Shown here: positions 35,600-46,198 of the stretch, piece by piece
Layout of the letters: each line of letters starts with the position of its first letter
Position numbering within the stretch: position 1 is the stretch's first letter
Source of the DNA: Caldilineaceae bacterium
GTDB lineage: Bacteria; Chloroflexota; Anaerolineae; Caldilineales; Caldilineaceae
DNA length: 64,000 bases
Assembly: GCA_020634815.1 (NCBI GenBank)
Contig: JACKBA010000035.1
Location: 1-64,000, forward strand
Direction: 5' to 3'
Program-made: the position numbers and the translations under genes
Notes under the pieces: model-generated
Database searches by the model: none
What the model saw: only the letters and a program-made list of their open reading frames with translations
What the model was told of the DNA's origin: nothing

Positions 35600-37105
35600 T
35601 CAAGCGGGGAGGGTGAACCAGAATCGGCTGCCGTTGCCGACGACGCTCTCGACGCCGACGCTGCCGCCATGCGCCTCGACGATGTCCTTGACAATGGCCA
35701 GCCCCAGCCCGGAACCCTCGCGGCCGGAACGGGCGCGATCGACACGGTAGAAGCGCTCGAAGATGCGGCGCTGCTCCTCCGGCGCGATGCCGGGGCCGCT
35801 GTCCGTGACGCTGACCTGCACCTGCGCGCCGCTGCCGGCCGGCGCCGCCAGCCGCTCGACGGCCAGGGTGACGGCGCCATCCTGCGGTGTGTGCTTGAGC
35901 GCATTTTCCACCAGGTTCGAAAGAGCCCGGCGCAGGCGGTCGCCGTCGGCTGTGACGGTGAAGGCAGCGGCAGGCGGCGTCCACAGCAGGCGCACGTGCG
36001 CGGCCTCGCTGCGCGGGGCGAACGCCTCCACCACGTCGGTCACCACGTCGGCGAGATTCGTGGGCTGCAAATGCAGGGTGAGCCGGCCGCTCTCGAGCCG
36101 CGCCAGGTCGATGACCTCTTCGACCAGGTTGCTCAGCCGCTGCGCCTCCTGGCTGATGACCAGAGCGGCGCGCTGCTGCCGCTCGGGCGTGGATGCCGTC
36201 CCGTCCAGCAGCGCCTGGCTGTAGCCCTGGATGCTCGTCAGCGGCGTCTTGAGATCGTGGCTGACGTTGGCGATGAAGTCGCGCTGCGCCTGCTGCCCCT
36301 GCTGCACGCGGTCGGCCATGCGGTTGAAGCTCGCCGCCAGGTCCTGCACCTCGGCCAGCGAACTCTGCGCGGGCACGCGGTAGGCCAGGTTGCCGTCGGC
36401 CAGTTCGCGCGTGCCGGACATGAGGGGCGCCAGCCCGCGCGTCACCGCACCGGCCGTCCAGCGGCTGAGCAGGAAGATCGCCAGCGCCAGCGCCGCAATG
36501 CCGCCGAAGAGCAGCCCGCGCGGCAGGTCGGCAATCGACTCGAACATGGCGCGCACAATACCGGGCTGCGGCTTGAGCAGGACGAGGTCGACGCCGCCGT
36601 CGTGCACGGCGAGCAGATTGGTCGAAACGTAGTACCATTCGACGCCCTCGATGCGCACGCTGCCGCGCGCCGCTTCGGCCGGCTGCATCATCATGGTGCC
36701 CGGGCGCATGCGGCCCTGACGCGTCTCGAAGCGCGTGCGCGTGCCGGGCGCCCACTGCTGGCCCGCCAGGAGATCGTCAGAGTCGAAGAGAACCTGGCCG
36801 CCGGGCTGGGAGACGAGCAGCACGCGCGCATTTTGCGCGTCGGCCTGGCTGCGCAGGTACGAGAGAAAGCGCGCCTGGGCGTCGGCGTCGTCACTCTGCA
36901 CGGCATCGGCAAAGCTGCTGCGCGCAATGTTGACGGTGGGTTGCAGCCACTCGGCCAGACGCTGCACCATGTACTCGGCACGCACCGGCGCCTGGATCAC
37001 CAGCACGAGCAGCGCGGCCACGAGCAGCACGGCCACCGCCACCAGCATGTGTGTCAGCAGGAGGCGGCTCTGGAGCGTGGAGAAGAGGCGGCGCATGGCG
37101 TTCAT
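35600..37105 (-). CDS. Transmembrane sensor histidine kinase
   Basis: The 501-residue kinase has two membrane helices (LLTHMLVAVAVLLVAALLVL and LLFGGIAALALAIFLLSRW) around an extracytoplasmic region of about 150 residues. HAMP (LAPLMSGTRELADGNLAYRV), HisKA with His283 in NVSHDLKTPL, and an HATPase with NLVENALKHT, DSGPGI and GSGLGLAIVKDIVE follow. It belongs to the EnvZ/PhoR-like class. It starts 12 bases after the regulator's stop, so the pair forms an operon. The signal is unknown; the adjacent divergent nrfHA genes make nitrite or redox control possible but unproven. Confidence 0.92.
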   Translation of the reverse strand: MNAMRRLFSTLQSRLLLTHMLVAVAVLLVAALLVLVIQAPVRAEYMVQRLAEWLQPTVNIARSSFADAVQSDDADAQARFLSYLRSQADAQNARVLLVSQPGGQVLFDSDDLLAGQQWAPGTRTRFETRQGRMRPGTMMMQPAEAARGSVRIEGVEWYYVSTNLLAVHDGGVDLVLLKPQPGIVRAMFESIADLPRGLLFGGIAALALAIFLLSRWTAGAVTRGLAPLMSGTRELADGNLAYRVPAQSSLAEVQDLAASFNRMADRVQQGQQAQRDFIANVSHDLKTPLTSIQGYSQALLDGTASTPERQQRAALVISQEAQRLSNLVEEVIDLARLESGRLTLHLQPTNLADVVTDVVEAFAPRSEAAHVRLLWTPPAAAFTVTADGDRLRRALSNLVENALKHTPQDGAVTLAVERLAAPAGSGAQVQVSVTDSGPGIAPEEQRRIFERFYRVDRARSGREGSGLGLAIVKDIVEAHGGSVGVESVVGNGSRFWFTLPA

Positions 37106-37117
37106 GAAACGAGGCGG

Positions 37118-37825
37118 CTAGCGCGCGCTGCCGGTGCGGGCGGGCGGGCCGACCAGCTTGTAGCCGATGCCCCAGACGGTCTCAACCATGACGTTGCTGG
37201 CGCGCAGTTCCTTGCGCAGCCCGGCCACGTGCACGTCCACGGTGCGCGTCTCGCCGGCGTAGTCGTAGCCCCATACCTGGCTCAGCAACTGCTCGCGGCT
37301 GAGCACGAGCCCCTGATGTTCGAGCAGGCACTGAAGCAGATCGAACTCCTTGGTGCGCAGGGTGACGGACTCGTCGCCCACGTTGACGGTGCGCCGGGCC
37401 GGGTCGAGGATCACGTCGCCCAGTTGCAGCACCGACGCCGGCGCCGCCGCCTCGACCGGCGGGTTGGTGCGGCGCAGCACAGCGCGCACGCGGGCCACCA
37501 GTTCGCGCGGGTTGTAGGGCTTGGTGATGTAGTCGTCGGCGCCCAGTTCCAGCCCGACGATGCGGTCGACATCCTCCGTGCGCGCCGTCAGCATGATGAT
37601 GGGCGTGGCGCCCTGCTGGCGGATCTCGCGGCAGATGCTCAGGCCGTCGATACCGGGCAGCATGAGGTCGAGCACGACCAGGTCGGGCTGCTCGCTGCGA
37701 AAGCGGTCGAGCGCCTCCGGCCCGGTGCGCGCCGTGACCACCTGGTAGCCGGCCCCTTCCAGGTACATGCGGTTCAGTTCGATGATGTTTGGTTCGTCGT
37801 CCACGACGAGTAATTTGGTGTCCAT
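37118..37825 (-). CDS. OmpR/PhoB-family response regulator
   Basis: The 235-residue protein has an N-terminal receiver (KLLVVDDEPNI, Asp53 in VVLDLMLPG, ITKPYNPREL) and a C-terminal winged-helix DNA-binding domain (LTLRTKEFDLLQCLLEHQG without the first residue, RTVDVHVAGLRKEL, GIGYKLVG). It is the first gene of the two-component operon and is divergent from nrfH. A TGTAA-N6-TGTAA direct repeat 48-63 bases upstream of its ATG fits the binding mode of this family and may give autoregulation. Confidence 0.93.
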   Translation of the reverse strand: MDTKLLVVDDEPNIIELNRMYLEGAGYQVVTARTGPEALDRFRSEQPDLVVLDLMLPGIDGLSICREIRQQGATPIIMLTARTEDVDRIVGLELGADDYITKPYNPRELVARVRAVLRRTNPPVEAAAPASVLQLGDVILDPARRTVNVGDESVTLRTKEFDLLQCLLEHQGLVLSREQLLSQVWGYDYAGETRTVDVHVAGLRKELRASNVMVETVWGIGYKLVGPPARTGSAR

Positions 37826-37872
37826 CTATTTCTTGAGTCTCGCGGCACGTCGCTAGCGAAATATGGTGAATT

Positions 37873-37888
37873 TGTAAAATGAGTGTAA
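37873..37888. promoter_or_regulatory. Candidate OmpR-family operator (TGTAA direct repeat, 11-bp period)
   Basis: TGTAA at 37873-37877 is repeated at 37884-37888. The spacing of 11 bases, one helical turn, is typical for tandem OmpR/PhoB dimers. It lies in the 269-bp divergent region between the regulator and nrfH, nearer the regulator. No gene is seen in 37826-38094. Confidence 0.45.
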
Positions 37889-38094
37889 GATGAGAAAACG
37901 CTTCAGAAAATGGCTGAGACTTTTGTCACATCGAGCCGCCGTCCCGTGTGCGATACTGTACCCGATTCACGCGTTTGTCAAGCGCCGGGGCGGCATGACG
38001 GGCTTTTCAACGATTCACGCCGGCGCCAAGCAACCTGTGATCCACAAACGCAAACGGCGTCCATTATGGGCGTCACCAAAGAAGGAGCATCGCC

Positions 38095-38580
38095 GTGTCT
38101 GACGGATCCGCAACGCCCGGCAGCAGCCGCTACTGGCTGGCAGGGCTGGCCCTCATGCTTGGGGTGCTGGTCGGCCTGGGCGCCTTCACCTTCGTCTATG
38201 CCGAAGGCTTCTCGTACTTCTCCAACGACCCCAACGCCTGTCTCAACTGTCACATCATGCGCGACCAGTTCGATGGGTGGAACCACTCCTCGCACAAGGC
38301 GGTTGCTGCCTGCAATGACTGTCACACGCCGCACACCTTTCCCGACAAGTGGATCGTCAAGGGGATCAACGGCTTCAACCACAGCCTGGCCTTCACACTG
38401 GGCACGTATCCCGAGCATCTGAAAATCCGCGAGTTCAACGCCAAGATCGCCGAGGCAAACTGTCTGGAGTGTCACGAGACCGCGGTCAGTGCCATCGAGC
38501 ACACCGTCTCCGACGAGCCGGTGCGGTGCGTCCGCTGTCACGGCAATGTGGGTCACGGTAATGTCGCGCACGGCCCGTGA
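38095..38580 (+). CDS. nrfH: Tetraheme cytochrome c NrfH (quinol oxidase subunit)
   Basis: The 161-residue protein has one N-terminal membrane anchor (YWLAGLALMLGVLVGLGAF) and four CxxCH heme motifs: CLNCH, CNDCH, CLECH and CVRCH. This matches NapC/NirT-family NrfH, which takes electrons from menaquinol and passes them to NrfA on the outer face of the membrane. The start is GTG at 38095, with AAGGAG seven bases upstream. nrfA follows after 63 bases, forming the usual NrfHA pair for nitrite reduction to ammonium. Confidence 0.95.
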   Translation: MSDGSATPGSSRYWLAGLALMLGVLVGLGAFTFVYAEGFSYFSNDPNACLNCHIMRDQFDGWNHSSHKAVAACNDCHTPHTFPDKWIVKGINGFNHSLAFTLGTYPEHLKIREFNAKIAEANCLECHETAVSAIEHTVSDEPVRCVRCHGNVGHGNVAHGP

Positions 38581-38643
38581 TCTGTCGGCCGCGCCATTCA
38601 AAATAAAGAACTCTTCCAATTCACGAATTCCAGGGAAGGCACT

Positions 38644-39999
<1,356 letters not shown>

Positions 40000-40027
40000 C
40001 CTTCACAAGACAGTCTCTTTCTCACCG

Positions 40028-40062
40028 GAAGCCGGGCGGCAGAACCGCCCGGCTTCTTGTTT
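40028..40062 (+). terminator. Intrinsic terminator of nrfHA
   Basis: The 12-bp stem GAAGCCGGGCGG/CCGCCCGGCTTC with a 5-base loop is followed by TTGTTTG, 28 bases after the nrfA stop. Confidence 0.88.
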
Positions 40063-40095
40063 GTGGTCCTGGGGAAGAGGAGAACTTCGCGTGAG

Positions 40096-40139
40096 AGCGC
40101 TTTGCGTAATGCGTGATGCGTGATGCGTGATGCGTGGAA
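40096..40139. repeat. GCGTGAT tandem repeat
   Basis: GCGTAAT is followed by four GCGTGAT/GCGTGG-type heptamers in the space between nrfA and the convergent helical-protein gene. The same family makes up in-frame insertion 2 of lhr. Confidence 0.8.
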
Positions 40140-40183
40140 GCGGATGGCTGAGCGCGAGAGCACGTTGCAGGCCAGCGCGGCGG

Positions 40184-40666
40184 TCACGTCAGGGGTTTTG
40201 GCAGCCGCGCAAACTCGGCCAGGAAGATCGTGCGATCTTCCGCATCGGCGATAGCGGCGCCGAGCAGCGCAGCCTGTGCAAACTCGGCGGCGTGCAGTTC
40301 GGCATCCCTGGCCGCCGCAGCGGCGTGGGCAAGTTCAGCGTGGGCGAAGGCGCGATCCCAGTCCTCACCTTCCGCAGGATTCTCTTCGAAAAAGGTTAGC
40401 GCACGCCGGGCATAGCGTAACGCAAGACGGCCCTGGCCGGCCAGGGCATAGGCGTGCGCCAGCGTGTAATCGGCGCGGGCGACCTCCAGCGGACCGCCGG
40501 CTGCCGACCAATGAAAGGCCGCCACATGCGCCAGCGTCAACATGAGCAGTTCCTCGTCCGGCGTGCGTTCGTCCTGCGCGACCAGTGCCCAGGCCCGGTT
40601 GTTGCCCTCCACTGCAAACCAGCGATGGCAGCGCGCCAGTTCGCCGGCGTCAGGTTGATTCGCCAT
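40184..40666 (-). CDS. Helical, tetratricopeptide-like protein of unknown function
   Basis: The 160-residue protein is almost entirely helical and Ala-rich, with repeat-like pairs (YTLAHAYALAGQGRLALRYA, FAHAELAHAAAAARDAELH) that resemble tetratricopeptide helices. The N-terminal RCHRWFAVEGNNRAWALVAQ may form a separate cap. GGAGG six bases before ATG 40666 fixes the start. It is the last gene of the 43150-40184 operon, 11 bases after the P-loop gene. No enzyme motif is visible. Confidence 0.7.
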   Translation of the reverse strand: MANQPDAGELARCHRWFAVEGNNRAWALVAQDERTPDEELLMLTLAHVAAFHWSAAGGPLEVARADYTLAHAYALAGQGRLALRYARRALTFFEENPAEGEDWDRAFAHAELAHAAAAARDAELHAAEFAQAALLGAAIADAEDRTIFLAEFARLPKPLT

Positions 40667-40677
40667 CTTCTCCCTCC

Positions 40678-41211
40678 TCAGGCTTGCGCCTCGATCGCCT
40701 TGACCCAGCGCTCCGTCGCACCCGGCGTGCGGAAGCGGTGCACGCACAGGTGTCTGTGTTCCGGCTTGTGCAGGAGCGCCGGGAACTCCTGCCGATACCG
40801 CCCGTGCCGATTGACGGCAAAGAGCAGCAGCGACTCACGGCTGGCGAACTGGGCGCGCCACGTCTCCCGGTTGCCGCCCCACAGTGCCTCCTGCGTCACC
40901 ACACGCCGCACGGTGCGCCGCGTCAGCCGCCACAGGACAAAGGGCAGCGGGTAGTCAAGCCAGACGAGCGTGTCGGCCCGCGGCCAGATGAGATCGCGGG
41001 CGACGCTGTAGTTGCCGCCGATGGCCCAGGCTTCTCCCGCCACAGCCGCGGCTACCTGGCGGCGAAACTCGTCCTTCGGCGCCGGCGTCCATCCCGGCCC
41101 CCAGAAGAGCGCATCCGGCTCGATGAACGGACAGCCCAGCGCCTGCGCCAGCCGCTCAGCCAGCGTGCTCTTGCCGGAGCCGGTCGTACCGACGACAACG
41201 ACGCGTTGCAT
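40678..41211 (-). CDS. P-loop NTPase, adenylate-kinase-like (FlaR / topology-modulation type)
   Basis: The 177-residue protein begins MQRVVVVGTTGSGKSTLA, with Walker A at 8-16, followed by CPFIEPDALFWGPGWTPAP and AIGGNYSVARDLIWPRADT. The region WLDYPLPFVLWRLTRRTVRR is typical of the group called DNA topology modulation protein/FlaR-like. These are small kinases of unknown substrate. It lies nine bases after the DUF1028 gene and is read with it. Confidence 0.85.
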   Translation of the reverse strand: MQRVVVVGTTGSGKSTLAERLAQALGCPFIEPDALFWGPGWTPAPKDEFRRQVAAAVAGEAWAIGGNYSVARDLIWPRADTLVWLDYPLPFVLWRLTRRTVRRVVTQEALWGGNRETWRAQFASRESLLLFAVNRHGRYRQEFPALLHKPEHRHLCVHRFRTPGATERWVKAIEAQA

Positions 41212-41220
41212 AGCGGCCTG

Positions 41221-42120
41221 CTACGCCTGGCCGAAGCGTTCGCGCAGGTACTCCATGACGAAGCGGTCGATGGCGTCGCCCGTGCCGTCCCAGCGCTCCT
41301 CGAGATTCTCACGGCCGACCAGCCCGCGCAGCGCCGTGCGCGTGGCGTCGTCAAATTGCCCATTGACGGGGCCAGCATAGAAGCCAGTGCGCGCCAGCAT
41401 CTCCTGCAACTCGGTGGCAATCGTCGCCAGCGGGATCGCCGCGTCCGGATCCACTGCGCCGAAGTAGAGGTGATGGAGGCCCAGGATACGCTTCAGTTCC
41501 TCGATCGGCTCGGGGTGGTCGTCAACGCGCAGGTCGAGATAGCGGTCGTTGTTGCCGCCGTAGCCGCCGCCGGCGCGCACGACCAGCACCGCCGCCGACT
41601 GGCGCCCGCGGCTGTCGCCGCCGGCTGCCTGTCCCGCCGCCAGCGCCTCGACAAGCCAATCCGCCAGCTCACCCGGCCCGCCGCGCACCGCCTCGAAGCG
41701 CGCGGCCATCGCCTCCACCGTGCCCGGCACGAGGATATTGCCCTGGCACGCAAAGCCGTCGCCGACCACGTGGCCCGCCCAGTCGTGACAGCCATCGCCC
41801 GTGAAGGATGCCGCACGCCCCTGGGCATCGACCATACCGACCTGGCGCTGGCTGCGGCCGTCGTCGGCGTTCGTCAGGAGTTCGATGGCCTCCGCCGCCG
41901 AAGCGCCGCCCGCCATCAGGTCCAGGCCCTCCGGCCCGTAGGTGAGGTTGGCGTAGGACTGCGTGGCGACCGCGCCGGCGCCCGCCCGCGCCCAGGAGAC
42001 GACGGCGCCCACGGCCAGGAACTTGGACTGGACGGCCACGCCCCACTCGGCGCGCGTGGGGTCGTAGGCGACGATGGAGAAGGTGGCAATGGGTTGCGGG
42101 CGTACGGCGGTTGTCATCAT
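41221..42120 (-). CDS. DUF1028 family Ntn-hydrolase-like protein
   Basis: The 299-residue protein has the DUF1028 core: FSIVAYDPTRAEWGVAVQSK, ARAGAGAVATQSYANLTYG, and GNILVPGTVEAM. A C-terminal helical segment (LQEMLARTGFYAGPVNGQFD) resembles a peptidoglycan-binding domain. DUF1028 proteins are thought to be amide hydrolases; the substrate is unknown. The ATG at 42120 has GGAG eight bases upstream and overlaps the TGA of the preceding 31-residue ORF (ATGA), so translation is coupled. Confidence 0.88.
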   Translation of the reverse strand: MMTTAVRPQPIATFSIVAYDPTRAEWGVAVQSKFLAVGAVVSWARAGAGAVATQSYANLTYGPEGLDLMAGGASAAEAIELLTNADDGRSQRQVGMVDAQGRAASFTGDGCHDWAGHVVGDGFACQGNILVPGTVEAMAARFEAVRGGPGELADWLVEALAAGQAAGGDSRGRQSAAVLVVRAGGGYGGNNDRYLDLRVDDHPEPIEELKRILGLHHLYFGAVDPDAAIPLATIATELQEMLARTGFYAGPVNGQFDDATRTALRGLVGRENLEERWDGTGDAIDRFVMEYLRERFGQA

Positions 42121-42212
42121 GGTGTGCGCTCCTGTGAAGTGTAGGCATCCAGCATGCGCTGGGCTTGCCCCAGATGCAGGTGGTCGTGGTTCTGTTCGTC
42201 CTCTTTCCACAT
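42117..42212 (-). CDS. 31-residue ORF coupled to both neighbours
   Basis: ATG at 42212 overlaps the nucleoside hydrolase stop (TGATG), and its own TGA overlaps the DUF1028 start (ATGA). The peptide begins MWKEDEQNHDHLHLGQ and is rich in His, Asp and Glu, followed by a short amphipathic stretch (AQRMLDAYTSQ). It has no cysteine and no membrane segment. It could be a small metal-binding or regulatory peptide, or the remnant of a helical metal protein such as DinB. Its precise overlap on both sides is the main support. Confidence 0.5.
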   Translation of the reverse strand: MWKEDEQNHDHLHLGQAQRMLDAYTSQERTP

Positions 42213-43150
42213 CAAGGCAGGCGCGCGATGCGCGTCGCAAATTCGTCGAGAAAGATCGTCTCGTCCACACCCGTCAGCAGGCGGGTCTGGGCCGGACGGT
42301 TCCACAGGCCGCGGAAATCGGCCACCGTCTGGCCGCGCGTCAGTTCGCCGGCCGTCTCCACGTCGATGCAGACGCGCTCGGCGGTGTAGAGTTCAGGGCG
42401 CACGAGCGCCATGACGGCGTGCACGTCGTGCATGCACGCACCGGTGAAGCCGCGGCTGCGATAGAAGGCCAGGTAGTGGACGAAGGCGTCGGCCAGAAAG
42501 CGGCCGGCGCGGTTGCCCGCCGCCGCCAGCCGATCGAGGTACTCCTCGGCGATGCGCGGCGAACAGGTGACGTCGAGCCCGGCCATAATGATCTCCCAGC
42601 CGGCGCCAAAGACCAGCCGCGCCGCCTCGGCATCGGCGAAAATGTTGAACTCGGCGGCCGGGGTGATGTTGCCGCTGGCGCGTGCCGAGCCACCCATGAT
42701 CGCCACGCCGCGCACGAGCTTCGGCAGCGCCGGCTCGATGCGCAGGGCCAGCGCCAGGTTGGTGAGCGGGCCGACCGCCACCAGCGTGACTTCGCCCGGC
42801 CGCGCCCGGCAGGCGTCGACGATGAACTGGGCGGCGAAGGTTGGCTCGGCCTGGCGGGGCGCGACCGGCAACTGCACACCGCCCAGGCAGTTGTCGCCGT
42901 GTACGAGATGTGCCCGCCCCGCGTACGGCCGCGTCAGCGGGTGGGCCGAGCCTGCAGCAACGGGAATATCGTCTCGGCCGGCCAGCGCCAGAATCGCCAG
43001 CGCGTTGGCCGTCATCAGCCTGATGTCATCGCTGTTACCGAAGACGGTCGTCACGCCGAGGACATCCAGTTCCGGCGATGCAAGCGCCAGCAGGAGGGCC
43101 ATGGCGTCGTCGACGCCGGGGTCGGTATCAATGAGGATGGGGATGGTCAT
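42212..43150 (-). CDS. Inosine-uridine preferring nucleoside hydrolase family
   Basis: The 312-residue protein starts MTIPILIDTDPGVDDAMALL, with the DTDPGxDD calcium and ribose-binding cluster at 8-15. It also has VTTVFGN, GDNCLGG, VGPLTNLALAL and a C-terminal CMHDVHAVMAL, all typical of IunH/RihA-like enzymes. These cleave nucleosides to ribose and base in the cytosol. AGGTG precedes the ATG at 43150. It is the first gene of the operon that runs to 40184. Base preference cannot be read from the sequence. Confidence 0.92.
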   Translation of the reverse strand: MTIPILIDTDPGVDDAMALLLALASPELDVLGVTTVFGNSDDIRLMTANALAILALAGRDDIPVAAGSAHPLTRPYAGRAHLVHGDNCLGGVQLPVAPRQAEPTFAAQFIVDACRARPGEVTLVAVGPLTNLALALRIEPALPKLVRGVAIMGGSARASGNITPAAEFNIFADAEAARLVFGAGWEIIMAGLDVTCSPRIAEEYLDRLAAAGNRAGRFLADAFVHYLAFYRSRGFTGACMHDVHAVMALVRPELYTAERVCIDVETAGELTRGQTVADFRGLWNRPAQTRLLTGVDETIFLDEFATRIARLP

Positions 43151-43300
43151 GGGCGCGTCACCTGGCTGATTGTGGTTCATGGCAAGGCGCCGACTTCGCG
43201 CCTCATGAAAGCGTCGGGTAGAATGGACGAATTGTGCCGAAAACCGGTCGGCTGGATGCCGTCCGAATGGTAACGCTATTTGACCTGCGGAGTCAATCGA

Positions 43301-43666
43301 ATGAAACAGTTGATCCTGCTGCTGGCGACCGTGTCGCTCAACGTCTTTGGCCAGTTGATGATGAAGCGCGGCATGGCCAGCGTCGGCGCCATTACCGGCG
43401 ACATGAACGCCATCGTGCAGAGCTTGAGCAAGGCGGTCATGAACCCCTTTGTGCTGGCCGGCGTGGCGACCTACGGCTTTAGCACCGTCTTCTGGCTCGT
43501 GCTGCTGAGTCGCGTCGAGTTGAGCTATGCCTATCCCGCGCTCAGCCTGGGTTACGTGCTGATCACCCTGGTCAGCGCCTTCTTCCTGGGTGAGCAGGTG
43601 AGTGCGCTGCGCTGGGCCGGCGTCTTCGTCATCGTCGCCGGCGTGATCATGGTGACGCGCGGCTGA
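43301..43666 (+). CDS. Small EamA/SMR-like membrane transporter
   Basis: The 121-residue protein has four membrane helices: MKQLILLLATVSLNVFGQLM, a helix near FVLAGVATYGFSTVFWLVLL, LSYAYPALSLGYVLITLVSA, and LRWAGVFVIVAGVIMVTRG. The pattern PALSLGYV and SAFFLGEQVSALRW matches half-size drug/metabolite transporters of the EmrE/ArnE type, which work as dimers. GGAG precedes the ATG at 43301. No large charged residue equivalent to EmrE Glu14 is obvious in helix 1, so an ArnEF-like or lipid-related role is as likely as drug export. Confidence 0.82.
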   Translation: MKQLILLLATVSLNVFGQLMMKRGMASVGAITGDMNAIVQSLSKAVMNPFVLAGVATYGFSTVFWLVLLSRVELSYAYPALSLGYVLITLVSAFFLGEQVSALRWAGVFVIVAGVIMVTRG

Positions 43667-43678
43667 CAAGAAAGTAAA

Positions 43679-43704
43679 AGCCGATGCCCGTGCGGGCATC
43701 GGCT
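43679..43704 (-). terminator. Intrinsic terminator of ftsH (convergent with the small transporter)
   Basis: The 12-bp stem AGCCGATGCCCG/CGGGCATCGGCT with a 2-base gap is followed on the minus strand by TTTTACTTTC, 31 bases past the ftsH stop. It may also stop the plus-strand transporter transcript. Confidence 0.85.
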
Positions 43705-43735
43705 GTGATCGGTCGGTTGTCCGGCGGCGGGCCGA

Positions 43736-45556
<1,821 letters not shown>

Positions 45557-45761
45557 TGATGCCTCCTGCTGAACCTTTCGCCGCAATTCTACCAGACGGC
45601 GCGGCAGATGGCTAGTGATTTGGGATACGGTTGCACGTCAGAATCGTGCGATGCACACCGCGCTTCGGAAGAGCACGTACCGATGCGCACCGGCGCGGCG
45701 TGTACGATAGCAGCATTGGAACCGTGCCGCCGCCCCTGGGTCAGTTGTCTGGAGTCGTGAA

Positions 45762-46184
45762 ATGGGTCTCTTCGATGCAGTCAGAAATCTCTTTGTAAAG
45801 CCGGCGCCGGCGGCACGCCCGGTCGCGCCGTTGGTCGACGAACCGGACCCCGAGGAGGTCCATGTGCCGGAGTGGCAGGTCGGCCAGGTGCTGGCTGCGC
45901 TGCATGGCGATGCGCCGCCGCTGCTGCTCGACGTGCGCGAGCCGTACGAGTGGCGCCAGGTGCGCGTGCCCGGCGCGCTGCACATCCCCATGAACAACAT
46001 CCCGCAGCGGCTGGCCGAGTTGCCGCATGATCGCAGCATTGCCGTCTTTTGCGCGCATGGCAGCCGCTCCTTTGGCGTCACCCACTTCCTGCGCGCGCAG
46101 GGCTTCGACGCCTACAACCTCATCGGCGGCATTACGCAGTGGCACATCCAGGGTGGCGAAGTCGAAGTGCGGACCAGCTATTAG
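45762..46184 (+). CDS. Rhodanese-domain protein
   Basis: The 140-residue protein has a single rhodanese domain with LLLDVREPYEWRQVRVPGAL and the active-site loop VFCAHGSRS, with Cys97 as sulfur acceptor. A short N-terminal region (MGLFDAVRNLFVKPAPAARP) could be an amphipathic membrane association segment. Such proteins carry persulfide sulfur or act in thiol signalling. GGAG lies seven bases before the ATG. It is convergent with the ABC exporter gene. Confidence 0.9.
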   Translation: MGLFDAVRNLFVKPAPAARPVAPLVDEPDPEEVHVPEWQVGQVLAALHGDAPPLLLDVREPYEWRQVRVPGALHIPMNNIPQRLAELPHDRSIAVFCAHGSRSFGVTHFLRAQGFDAYNLIGGITQWHIQGGEVEVRTSY

Positions 46185-46198
46185 CCCGATGAGCTTCG

